DNA from: Paraburkholderia mimosarum LMG 23256 = NBRC 106338
GTDB lineage: Bacteria > Pseudomonadota > Gammaproteobacteria > Burkholderiales > Burkholderiaceae
Length of the DNA stretch: 64,000 bases
Direction: 5' to 3'
NCBI RefSeq assembly: GCF_000739815.1
Contig: NZ_BBJJ01000008.1
Span: forward strand, 124,001-188,000
The first letter of the stretch is position 1. Each line of letters starts with the position of its first letter. Position numbers and translations under genes: made by a program. Below the pieces are notes generated by a model. It worked only from the letters and a program-made list of their open reading frames with translations. It was not told the origin of the DNA and did not search any database. Shown piece after piece: positions 44,610 to 52,415 of this stretch.

Positions 44610-45899
44610 ATGTCCACGCCTACGTCCCCGTCTTCCGCTGCGCCGGCGCCCGCGCCGCGCGCGCCGATGCTCTCCACTGCCGACGCGCTCGCGGCGTTGC
44701 TTGCTGCCGCGAAGCCGCTCGCCGGCATCGAAACGATTTCGACGTTCGATTCACTCAATCGCGTGCTTGCCGAGGACGTCGTTTCGCCGCTCGATGTGCC
44801 GCCGATGAACACGAGCGCCATGGATGGCTACGCGGTGCGCGTGGCCGATCTGGCGCAGGGCAGCCGCCATCTGCCGTTGTCGCAGCGCATTCCGGCGGGA
44901 CATGCGCCCCAACCGCTCGCGGCGGGCACGGCGGCGCGCATTTTCACGGGCGCGACCGTGCCGCCGGGCGCGGACGCCGTCGTCATGCAGGAGCAGGCCG
45001 AGGCTGCCGAAGGCGCCGTCACCTTCCTGCATACGCCGAAGGCGGGCGAGTGGATCACGGCGCAGGGCGCGGACATCCGCAAAAATACGGTCATCCTGCC
45101 AGCGGGTACGCGCCTCACGCCGGCGGCCCTCGGGCTGGCGGCATCGGTGGGCTGCGCCGCGCTCACCGTCTTGCGCCGCGTGAAGGTGGCGGTGTTCTTC
45201 ACCGGCGACGAGTTGACCATGCCGGGCGAGCCGCTCAAGCCCGGCGCGATCTACAACTCGAACCGCTTCACGCTCACGGGTCTGCTACGCAACCTGGGCT
45301 GCGAGGTGACCGACTACGGCATCGTGCCCGACCAGCTCGACGTTACGCGCGCGACGCTGCGCGAAGCGGCCGCCGCGCACGACCTGATCCTCACCTCGGG
45401 CGGCGTGTCGGTGGGCGAGGAAGATCACGTGCGGCCCGCCGTGGAGGCCGAAGGCCGCATCAACCTGTGGCAGATCGCCATGAAGCCGGGCAAGCCGCTC
45501 GCGTTCGGCGCGGTACGTCGCCCGCAAGGGCCGGGCGACACTGCGGCTCAAGCCGGCGAGGCGTTCTTCATCGGGCTACCGGGCAACCCGGTGTCGAGCT
45601 TCGTCACGTTCCTGCTGTTCGTGCGCCCGTTCCTGCTGCGTCTCGCGGGCGCGACGCACGTAAGCCCGCGGGCGCTGTCACTGCGCGCCGACTTCACCCA
45701 GACGAAGAGCGACCGTCGCAACGAATTCCTGCGCGCGCGCGTGAATCCGGCGGGCGGCCTCGACCTGTTCCCCAATCAGAGTTCGGCCGTGCTGACCTCG
45801 ACGGTCTGGGCCGACGGCCTCATCGACAATCCGCCTAACCATGCGATCAGCGCGGGCGAGACCGTGCGTTTCATCCCGTTCACCGAATTGCTGTATTGA
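44610..45899 (+). CDS. moeA: Molybdopterin molybdotransferase MoeA
   Basis: A 429-residue enzyme inserting molybdate into adenylylated molybdopterin. After an Ala/Pro-rich N-terminus come AEDVVSPLDVPPMNTSAMDGYAVR, RIFTGATVPPGADAVVMQEQ, VAVFFTGDELTMPGEPLKPGAIYNSNRFTL and the MoCF motif HDLILTSGGVSVGEEDHV. PGKPLAFG and FIGLPGNPVSSFVTFLLF complete the active site. An active-site Asp is in GATVPPGAD. It begins the moeA-moaD-moaE run. A -10-like TACAAT at 44550 could belong to its promoter. Confidence 0.96.
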   Translation: MSTPTSPSSAAPAPAPRAPMLSTADALAALLAAAKPLAGIETISTFDSLNRVLAEDVVSPLDVPPMNTSAMDGYAVRVADLAQGSRHLPLSQRIPAGHAPQPLAAGTAARIFTGATVPPGADAVVMQEQAEAAEGAVTFLHTPKAGEWITAQGADIRKNTVILPAGTRLTPAALGLAASVGCAALTVLRRVKVAVFFTGDELTMPGEPLKPGAIYNSNRFTLTGLLRNLGCEVTDYGIVPDQLDVTRATLREAAAAHDLILTSGGVSVGEEDHVRPAVEAEGRINLWQIAMKPGKPLAFGAVRRPQGPGDTAAQAGEAFFIGLPGNPVSSFVTFLLFVRPFLLRLAGATHVSPRALSLRADFTQTKSDRRNEFLRARVNPAGGLDLFPNQSSAVLTSTVWADGLIDNPPNHAISAGETVRFIPFTELLY

Positions 45900-45921
45900 A
45901 GCCTGAATGAAGTCTCAAGCG

Positions 45922-46179
45922 ATGAAGATCCAGTTGAAGTTTTTTGCGAGTGTGCGCGAGGCGCTGGGCGTCGCGGATGAAACGGTCACGCTGCCCGATG
46001 GCGTCGTGACGGTCGGCGACGTGCGCGGCTGGCTGCGCGCGCGCGGCGGCGTGTGGGCCGAAACGCTGGCGGAAGGCCGCGCGCTTCGCATGGCCTGCAA
46101 TCACGTGATGACCGATCCGCGCACGCGGATCACCGAGGGTTGCGAGGTCGCGTTTTTCCCACCCGTGACGGGCGGCTGA
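45922..46179 (+). CDS. moaD: Molybdopterin synthase sulfur carrier subunit MoaD
   Basis: An 85-residue ubiquitin-like protein ending in the diagnostic Gly-Gly (FFPPVTGG), the site of thiocarboxylate formation. MKIQLKFFASVREALGVADETVTLPDGVVTVGDVRGWLRARG is the family N-terminus, so the ATG at 45922 is preferred to one at 45907. It provides sulfur to MoaE. The gene lies 22 bp after moeA. Confidence 0.95.
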   Translation: MKIQLKFFASVREALGVADETVTLPDGVVTVGDVRGWLRARGGVWAETLAEGRALRMACNHVMTDPRTRITEGCEVAFFPPVTGG

Positions 46180-46198
46180 GCGCCACAGGAGACTCGCG

Positions 46199-46681
46199 AT
46201 GCCCGTGCGCGTACAAACGGAAGATTTCGACCTCACCACCGAGGTGGCGCAGTTGCGCGCGCGCAATCCGGCGATCGGAGCGGTCGCATGCTTCGTCGGC
46301 ACGGTGCGCGACCTCAACGACGGCAGCACGATCGCGTCGATGGAGCTGGAGCACTATCCCGGCATGACGGAAAAGGCGCTGGAGGCGATTGTCGGCGAGG
46401 CGCAGCGACGCTGGGCGGGTATCGAGGTGTTGATCGTCCACAGGGTGGGCAGGCTCGCGCCGCTCGATCAGATCGTGCTCGTCGCGACGACCTCGAAACA
46501 TCGCGGTGACGCCTTTGCGTCCTGCGAGTTCGTGATGGATTTCCTCAAGACCGAGGCCCCGTTCTGGAAGAAGGAAGAGACGGAGCAGGGCGCGCGCTGG
46601 GTCGACGCCCGCGAGAGCGACGATGCCGCGCTGGCGCGCTGGCGTGTGGCGTCGGGGAATGCCTCGCGCGGTGACGGTTAA
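46199..46681 (+). CDS. moaE: Molybdopterin synthase catalytic subunit MoaE
   Basis: A 160-residue catalytic subunit that, with MoaD, converts cPMP to molybdopterin. Motifs are GAVACFVGTVRDLNDGS, MELEHYPGMTEKALEAI, IVHRVGRLAPLDQIVLVATTSKHRGDAFASCEFVMDFLKTEAPFWKKE, containing the catalytic Lys residues and Arg. It starts 19 bp after moaD, with an AGGAGA site. Confidence 0.97.
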   Translation: MPVRVQTEDFDLTTEVAQLRARNPAIGAVACFVGTVRDLNDGSTIASMELEHYPGMTEKALEAIVGEAQRRWAGIEVLIVHRVGRLAPLDQIVLVATTSKHRGDAFASCEFVMDFLKTEAPFWKKEETEQGARWVDARESDDAALARWRVASGNASRGDG

Positions 46682-46781
46682 GCGCCCGAGCGCCGTGCGG
46701 GAGCGGCAGCTTTGCCAGGCATGAGCTTCGCTTTAATGCAACTAACCGCCTGTTCCGCCTCGCGACCGGACGCGAAAGCCG

Positions 46782-47339
46782 TTACGCGGACGGCGTAGTT
46801 TCGTCGATATCCAGCGGACGACCAATGAAGCGGGCCGGGAAGGGCTCGCCAGTGGAGCGCGTGGGGAGATCGTGTCCGTGACCGGGGCGCCGGCGCGGCG
46901 CGATGCGATCGAGGATGGCCTGCTGCTCGGGCGGAATCGTATAGTCCCAGCCAAAGCGGCTCAGTTGCAGGCTCTGCGCGATGCGCAGCGCCGGCTCCAT
47001 GAACTGCACGGCTGCCGCGGGTTCGTAGCGCGCTTGTACCGTATCGAGGAAGAGATAGAGCCAGCGGCTGAAATGCTGGGGCTCGACGCCGGGCACCGGA
47101 TCGTGCGCCTGCTGCACATTGCCGCGGTAGGTTCGCGTGCCGAGCACGAGGCTCGACCAGAACCGGCACATCTTCGGCAGATGCTCGTCCCAACGCCCGG
47201 CGAGCACGCCGTCGAACACCGGCCCGAGCATCGCGTCGTCGCGCACGCGGTCGTAAAACGCGTAGACGAGTTCGCGGATGTTGTCTTCGGTGGGCTGGAC
47301 GTGCAGCATGGCAGCAGGGCTGGAGTCGGGGCGAGTCAT
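46782..47339 (-). CDS. Group III truncated haemoglobin
   Basis: A 185-residue globin of the truncated group III type. The globin fold covers about residues 12-140: TEDNIRELVYAFYDRVRDDAMLGPVFDGVL, then WDEHLPKMCRFWSSLVLGTRTYRGNVQQAHDPV, where the His in QQAHDP is the probable proximal haem ligand, then QHFSRWLYLFLDTV. A C-terminal extension of about 45 residues is Pro/Arg-rich. Such proteins handle nitric oxide or oxygen. It is divergent from nsrR, which makes NO control likely. Confidence 0.88.
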   Translation of the reverse strand: MTRPDSSPAAMLHVQPTEDNIRELVYAFYDRVRDDAMLGPVFDGVLAGRWDEHLPKMCRFWSSLVLGTRTYRGNVQQAHDPVPGVEPQHFSRWLYLFLDTVQARYEPAAAVQFMEPALRIAQSLQLSRFGWDYTIPPEQQAILDRIAPRRRPGHGHDLPTRSTGEPFPARFIGRPLDIDETTPSA

Positions 47340-47477
47340 TTCGGGGTCCGGATGATGCGTGAGAGCCTGGAGTCTAGCGGGCGGGGCTCTCCCTGCACGA
47401 TGCGGCCCTGAGCCGCATTCCGCCGCAATGAGCCGCCAGGCAATGCGAAGTGACCATGATACCGAGTCCAGACAAAA

Positions 47478-47496
47478 CCTGCATGCCCCCTGCATG
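47478..47496. promoter_or_regulatory. Direct repeat CCTGCATG in the haemoglobin-nsrR divergent region
   Basis: CCTGCATG at 47478-47485 and 47489-47496, 11 bp apart, about 50 bp before nsrR. It could be part of a regulator site, possibly for NsrR itself, but the match to the known NsrR dyad (GATGCATTT-type) is poor. Confidence 0.35.
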
Positions 47497-47544
47497 TTAT
47501 TGTATGGTTTCTGCTGCCCGAACTGCCCCTTTGATGGCGCCGCT

Positions 47545-48045
47545 ATGAGACTGACCGACTACACCGACTATTCGTTGCGCGTGATGCTCTATCTCGCGCT
47601 CCGTCGCGAGAGCATGGCAACGATTCAGGAGATCTCGGACGCCTATGGCGTTTCGAAGAATCATCTGATGAAAGTCGTCCAGCGTCTTGGCGAGCTAGGC
47701 TGGGTCGATACCGTTCGTGGGCGCAATGGCGGCTTGCGGCTCGCGCCGGCTTCGCTCGATCTGACCGTTGGCGCGGTCGTCCGCGAAACCGAGAGCGATT
47801 TTTCTCTCGTTGGCTGTTTTCCGGACGAACATGGCGAGCGGCGCGGCTGCGTCATCGAGCCGCAGTGCCGGCTCAAGCATGCGCTGGCGGCCGCGCGCGA
47901 CGCGTTCCTCGCGGAGCTCGACCGCCACACGATCGGCGAACTGGCGCAGCCGGCGGACGAACTGACGGGCTTGCTGGGCCTGGCTCCGATCCAGCTCATG
48001 CCGCGTGTGCAGGTGCCGCGGCCGGCGCCTTCGCGAGAGCATTGA
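47545..48045 (+). CDS. nsrR: Rrf2-family nitric-oxide-sensing repressor NsrR
   Basis: A 166-residue Rrf2 regulator. The winged helix reads MRLTDYTDYSLRVMLYLALRRESMATIQEISDAYGVSKNHLMKVVQRLGELGWVDTVRGRNGGLRLA. The iron-sulfur ligands are Cys91, Cys102 and Cys108, with Asp8 a likely fourth as in Streptomyces NsrR. NO damages the cluster and relieves repression. The C-terminal tail is Pro/Arg-rich. The divergent truncated haemoglobin gene is the natural target. Confidence 0.94.
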   Translation: MRLTDYTDYSLRVMLYLALRRESMATIQEISDAYGVSKNHLMKVVQRLGELGWVDTVRGRNGGLRLAPASLDLTVGAVVRETESDFSLVGCFPDEHGERRGCVIEPQCRLKHALAAARDAFLAELDRHTIGELAQPADELTGLLGLAPIQLMPRVQVPRPAPSREH

Positions 48046-48236
48046 GCGGCGCCTCTGCCTGCCTGTTCCAGACTGGCGTTTTGCTCACTCGCGCCCGGCG
48101 CGGTGGGTCTCCGAGACGAAATCCGGCGCCTGACTGCCGATCATCCCTCTCCCGTCGTCGCACGCCCCGGCATCGTGCGCCGGCGGCCGCGGTGCGCGCC
48201 ACGATTGCGGAAATCGGAAAAAATGACGCTAGCGCG

Positions 48237-48264
48237 CTTGAAACCGGCGTCTCCCCCCTCAAAT
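48237..48264 (+). promoter_or_regulatory. Putative sigma-32 heat-shock promoter of clpB
   Basis: CTTGAAA (48237-48243), an 11-bp spacer and CCCCTCAAAT (48255-48264) resemble CTTGAA-N13-CCCCATNT, about 40 bp before clpB. The spacing is slightly short. ClpB is a classic sigma-32 target. Confidence 0.55.
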
Positions 48265-48301
48265 TTGGTGACAGTCTAGAAATCTGGAGGCCTCGTTTCA
48301 A

Positions 48302-50899
48302 ATGAGAATCGACAAACTCACCACCAAGTTCCAGGAAGCCATCGCCGATGCACAAAGCCTCGCCGTTGGCCACGATAACCAGTACATCGAACCCGTTCAC
48401 CTGCTGGCCGCGCTCGTCGCGCAGCAGGACGGCTCGGCGCGCTCGCTCATGTCGCGTGCGGGCGTGCAGGTGCAGGCGCTGCAGAACGCGCTCAACGACG
48501 CCATCAACCGCTTGCCGCAAGTGCGGGGCACCGACGGCAACGTGCAGATCGGCCGCGAGCTCACGGGTCTGCTCAATCAGGCCGACAAGGAAGCGCAGAA
48601 GCTCAACGATACGTACATCGCGAGCGAGATGTTCCTGCTGGCCGTCGCCGACGACAAGGGCGAGGCGGGCCGCCTCGCGCGGCAGCATGGCTTGACGCGC
48701 AAGGCGCTCGAAGCTGCCATCGTCGCGGTGCGCGGCGGTGCGCAGGTGCACAGCCAGGACGCCGAGAGCCAGCGCGAAGCGCTCAAGAAGTACACCGTCG
48801 ATCTGACCGAGCGTGCGCGCTCGGGCAAGCTCGACCCCGTGATCGGCCGCGACGACGAAATCCGCCGCTCGATCCAGATCCTGCAACGCCGCACCAAGAA
48901 CAATCCGGTGCTGATCGGCGAGCCGGGCGTGGGCAAGACGGCGATCGTCGAGGGCCTCGCGCAGCGCATCGTCAACGGCGAAGTGCCCGAGACGCTCAAG
49001 GGCAAGCGCGTGCTGTCGCTCGACATGGCGGCGCTGCTCGCGGGCGCCAAGTATCGCGGCGAGTTCGAGGAGCGCCTGAAGGCCGTGCTCAACGACATCG
49101 CGAAGGACGAAGGGCAGACCATCGTCTTCATCGACGAGATCCATACGATGGTCGGCGCAGGCAAGGCCGAAGGCGCGATGGATGCAGGCAACATGCTCAA
49201 GCCCGCGCTCTCGCGCGGCGAGCTGCACTGCATCGGCGCGACCACGCTCGACGAATATCGCAAGTACATCGAGAAGGACGCCGCGCTCGAACGCCGCTTC
49301 CAGAAGGTGCTCGTCGACGAACCGACGGTCGAGGCGACCATCGCGATCCTGCGTGGCCTGAAGGAGAAGTACGAGCTGCACCACGGCGTGGAAATCACCG
49401 ACCCGGCGATCGTCGCGGCGGCGGAGCTCTCGCATCGCTACATCACCGACCGCTTCTTGCCGGACAAGGCCATCGACCTGATCGACGAAGCCGCTTCGAA
49501 GATCAAGATGGAAATCGATTCGAAGCCCGAAGCGATGGACAAGCTCGATCGCCGGTTGATCCAGCTGAAGATCGAGCGCGAGGCCGTCAAGAAGGAGAAG
49601 GACGAGGCGTCGCAAAAGCGTCTGCAGCTGATCGAGGAGGAGATCGACCGGCTGAGCCTCGAATATAAGGACCTCGAAGAGATCTGGACCACCGAGAAGG
49701 CCGCGGTGCAGGGCGGCGCGCAGATCAAGGAAGAGATCGACCGCGTGCGCGCGGAAATCAACCGCTTCCAGCGCGAAGGCAAGCTCGAGAAGGTCGCGGA
49801 GCTGCAATACGGCAAGCTGCCGGAACTCGAGGCGCAGCTCAAGCAGGTCGCGCTGGCCGAGGCGAACGAGCAGAACAATCCCACGCGCCCGCGCTTGCTG
49901 CGCACGCTCGTGGGCGCCGAGGAAATCGCGGAAGTCGTGTCGCGTTCGACCGGCATTCCCGTGTCGCGCATGATGCAGGGCGAGCGCGAAAAGCTGCTGC
50001 AGATCGAAGAGAAGCTGCACGAGCGTGTGGTGGGCCAGGACGAGGCGATCACCGCCGTTGCCGACGCGATTCGTCGCTCGCGCGCCGGTCTCGCGGACCC
50101 GAACCGGCCGTACGGCTCGTTCCTGTTCCTCGGACCGACGGGCGTGGGCAAGACCGAGCTCTGCAAGGCGCTGGCGGGCTTCCTGTTCGATGCGGAGGAT
50201 CATCTCATCCGCATCGACATGAGCGAGTTCATGGAGAAGCACAGCGTGGCTCGCCTGATCGGCGCGCCGCCGGGCTACGTGGGCTACGAGGAGGGCGGTT
50301 ATCTGACCGAGGCCGTGCGGCGCAAGCCGTATAGCGTGATCCTGCTCGACGAAGTCGAAAAGGCGCACCCGGATGTGTTCAACGTGCTGCTGCAGGTGCT
50401 CGACGACGGCCGCATGACCGACGGCCAGGGCCGTACCGTCGACTTCAAGAACACCGTGATCGTGATGACGTCGAACCTCGGTTCGCACCTCATCCAGTCG
50501 ATGGCGGGCGAGCCGCAGGAAGCGGTGAAGGACGCGGTGTGGAACGAAGTGAAGCAGCAGTTCCGCCCCGAATTCCTGAACCGCATCGACGAGGTCGTCG
50601 TGTTCCATGCGCTCGATCGCACGAATATCGAGGCCATTGCGAAGATCCAGTTGCAGCGTCTGCGCGAGCGTCTGGAGAAGCTCGACATGGAGCTCATGGT
50701 GTCGGACGAAGCGCTCGGGCAGATCGCCAAGGTCGGCTACGACCCGCTGTTCGGCGCACGGCCGCTCAAGCGCGCGATCCAGCAGGAGATCGAGAATCCT
50801 GTCGCCAAGCTGATTCTCGCGGGCAAGTTCGGGCCGAAGGACGTGATTCCGGTCGATGTGAACGACGGCAAGTTCGTGTTCGAGCGCGTGGTGCACTAA
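48302..50899 (+). CDS. clpB: ATP-dependent disaggregase ClpB
   Basis: An 865-residue AAA+ chaperone that rescues aggregated proteins with DnaK. The N-domain (1-145) is followed by NBD1 with Walker A GEPGVGKT at 206-213, a coiled-coil middle domain (about 410-530, [32 protein letters not shown]), NBD2 with Walker A GPTGVGKT at 611-618 and Walker [15 protein letters not shown], and a C-terminal D2-small domain. Full length. A heat-shock promoter-like sequence precedes it and a strong terminator follows. Confidence 0.98.
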   Translation: MRIDKLTTKFQEAIADAQSLAVGHDNQYIEPVHLLAALVAQQDGSARSLMSRAGVQVQALQNALNDAINRLPQVRGTDGNVQIGRELTGLLNQADKEAQKLNDTYIASEMFLLAVADDKGEAGRLARQHGLTRKALEAAIVAVRGGAQVHSQDAESQREALKKYTVDLTERARSGKLDPVIGRDDEIRRSIQILQRRTKNNPVLIGEPGVGKTAIVEGLAQRIVNGEVPETLKGKRVLSLDMAALLAGAKYRGEFEERLKAVLNDIAKDEGQTIVFIDEIHTMVGAGKAEGAMDAGNMLKPALSRGELHCIGATTLDEYRKYIEKDAALERRFQKVLVDEPTVEATIAILRGLKEKYELHHGVEITDPAIVAAAELSHRYITDRFLPDKAIDLIDEAASKIKMEIDSKPEAMDKLDRRLIQLKIEREAVKKEKDEASQKRLQLIEEEIDRLSLEYKDLEEIWTTEKAAVQGGAQIKEEIDRVRAEINRFQREGKLEKVAELQYGKLPELEAQLKQVALAEANEQNNPTRPRLLRTLVGAEEIAEVVSRSTGIPVSRMMQGEREKLLQIEEKLHERVVGQDEAITAVADAIRRSRAGLADPNRPYGSFLFLGPTGVGKTELCKALAGFLFDAEDHLIRIDMSEFMEKHSVARLIGAPPGYVGYEEGGYLTEAVRRKPYSVILLDEVEKAHPDVFNVLLQVLDDGRMTDGQGRTVDFKNTVIVMTSNLGSHLIQSMAGEPQEAVKDAVWNEVKQQFRPEFLNRIDEVVVFHALDRTNIEAIAKIQLQRLRERLEKLDMELMVSDEALGQIAKVGYDPLFGARPLKRAIQQEIENPVAKLILAGKFGPKDVIPVDVNDGKFVFERVVH

Positions 50900-50961
50900 G
50901 TTCGCGCATCGAAACACGGGTCAGGCGCGTACCGTGAGGTGCGCTCGCCTGGCTGAAACGG

Positions 50962-50995
50962 AAAAGGGGCAGCGGAGTGATCCGCTGCCCCTTTT
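50962..50995. terminator. Bidirectional terminator between clpB and the yidB-like gene
   Basis: AAAAGGGGCAGCGGA (50962-50976) and TCCGCTGCCCCTTTT (50981-50995) form a perfect 15-bp stem with a GTGA loop. The A/T ends give a T run on both strands, serving both convergent genes. Confidence 0.95.
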
Positions 50996-51034
50996 CTTTG
51001 CCGCAGAAGCGCTGATTTCAGAGCGCGAGCACCG

Positions 51035-51475
51035 TTATGCCTGCTTGTTGCCGCCACCAAAGAGCGAAGCCAGCCCGCCAAGCGTGCCAAGCACGCTTTC
51101 GGTGTTGATCTGGCCGCCTTGCGGTACTTCTCCGTTCGGCGTGCCCGCGTTGACCACGTGCGGCAGCACCTGGGCGAGCAGGCCGCTCACCTGGTCGGGC
51201 TGCATGCCGACTTTCTGCGCGAGGCCCGAAACGACGTCCGAGCCGAGCGCGTTTTGCAGTTGATCGGGCGAGACGGGCTGGTTCTCGCCGTTGCCGACCC
51301 ACGACTGCACGATGTCGCCGAGGCCGCCTTGCTTGAACTTCTCGATGAGGCCGTTCAGGCCGCCGGGCTGGTTGTTGACCAACTCCATCGCCGCGGCGAG
51401 GAGCTGGGCCTGGCCGCCGCCTTGCTGTTGCGACTGCGAACCGAACAGGGAACCGAGGGTATCTAGCAGACTCAT
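51035..51475 (-). CDS. YidB-like protein (DUF937)
   Basis: A 146-residue cytoplasmic protein of the YidB/DUF937 family. It reads MSLLDTLGSLFGSQSQQQGGGQAQLLAAAMELVNNQPGGLNGLIEKFKQGGLGDIVQSWVGNGENQPVSPDQLQNALGSDVVSGLAQKVGMQPDQVSGLLAQVLPHVVN; the repeated Gly/Gln-rich helices are typical. The function is not established. It is convergent with clpB and shares its terminator. Confidence 0.9.
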   Translation of the reverse strand: MSLLDTLGSLFGSQSQQQGGGQAQLLAAAMELVNNQPGGLNGLIEKFKQGGLGDIVQSWVGNGENQPVSPDQLQNALGSDVVSGLAQKVGMQPDQVSGLLAQVLPHVVNAGTPNGEVPQGGQINTESVLGTLGGLASLFGGGNKQA

Positions 51476-51595
51476 GTCGATCTCTCTGAATGATGGCCGC
51501 GCCGGGGGACGCGGCCGGTAAGTGGGCCGGCGCGCGCAATGGCGGCGCCGGATCCGGGGCCGGCGCACGGTTGGCACGCCGGACGACGGCGACGA

Positions 51596-52174
51596 TCAGG
51601 CGCCGGAAGCGGCCGCCTCCGATGCGGCCTTGCTCTTCTTCGACTTGCCGGGCTTTTTCGCCTTCGTATCGGATGCCGTGGCCGGCGCCGAAGCCGCGGC
51701 GCCCGCTTCTGGCGCGCTCGCGGCAATGGCCGTCTTCTCCTTCGCGCTCTTGTGCTTCGACTTGGCCGCCACCGGGCCGGAGGCGGGCTGCGCGGCGCTA
51801 GCGGGCGCCGTCATCGGGTTCGCCGTGGTGGCAGCGGGCGCGGCGGCCGTCGCCGCGGCGCTCTTGCTGCTCTTCGTCGTGGCCGCCTTGCCCGCCGGCG
51901 GCGCCGAGGAGCCGTTGATCGTGAGCCCCGCGGCTTCGAGGTTCTGCACGGATTTCGGGCCAATGCCCTTGACGCGGTTCGCGAGGTCGTCGGCGTCCTT
52001 GAACGGGCCGTTCTTCGTGCGTTCGTCGATGATCGCCCTGGCGTGGACGGGGCCAATGCCCTTGACGGATTCGAGCGCGGTTTCGTCGGCGGTGTTGACT
52101 TCGACGGCGGCAGCGAGCGCCGCGGACAGCGACAAACCCATTGCGAGGAACAGCATCAGCAGCTTCTTGAGCAT
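51596..52174 (-). CDS. ComEA-like helix-hairpin-helix protein with low-complexity tail
   Basis: A 192-residue exported protein. The signal peptide is about residues 1-22 (MLKKLLMLFLAMGLSLSAALA). The helix-hairpin-helix pair follows: VEVNTADETALESVKGIGPVHARAIIDERTKNGPFKDADDLANRVKGIGPKSVQNLEAAGLTI (about 24-88), the ComEA DNA-binding unit. Residues 90-192 are Ala/Lys/Ser/Pro-rich and probably disordered, longer than in simple ComEA proteins. It may bind DNA in the periplasm during uptake; this is inferred from the domain only. Confidence 0.88.
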   Translation of the reverse strand: MLKKLLMLFLAMGLSLSAALAAAVEVNTADETALESVKGIGPVHARAIIDERTKNGPFKDADDLANRVKGIGPKSVQNLEAAGLTINGSSAPPAGKAATTKSSKSAAATAAAPAATTANPMTAPASAAQPASGPVAAKSKHKSAKEKTAIAASAPEAGAAASAPATASDTKAKKPGKSKKSKAASEAAASGA

Positions 52175-52415
52175 GGCAATCACTCCATTGAGGGCAATTC
52201 GGTTAGCCGGGAACGGACGACGCATCCAGCCAGGGAGGCTGCGATAAAAGAATAGGACAGTTGGCGTATCCGTGATTCGGGCGCGATCGAGTTATACCGG
52301 CCGATTCGTGGCAAGTAAATCGCGCCGCACAATATTTAATGGTTTATGCATTCCGGCGACGCGAAATCCGCTGAAAGCCGTGGCGGGCGAGACGGCGCTG
52401 TCCGCGCAATCCGTC
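52175..52415. other. 241-bp gap, no gene seen
   Basis: An AT-rich patch lies near 52330-52350. No ORF, terminator or recognised site was found. Confidence 0.4.
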
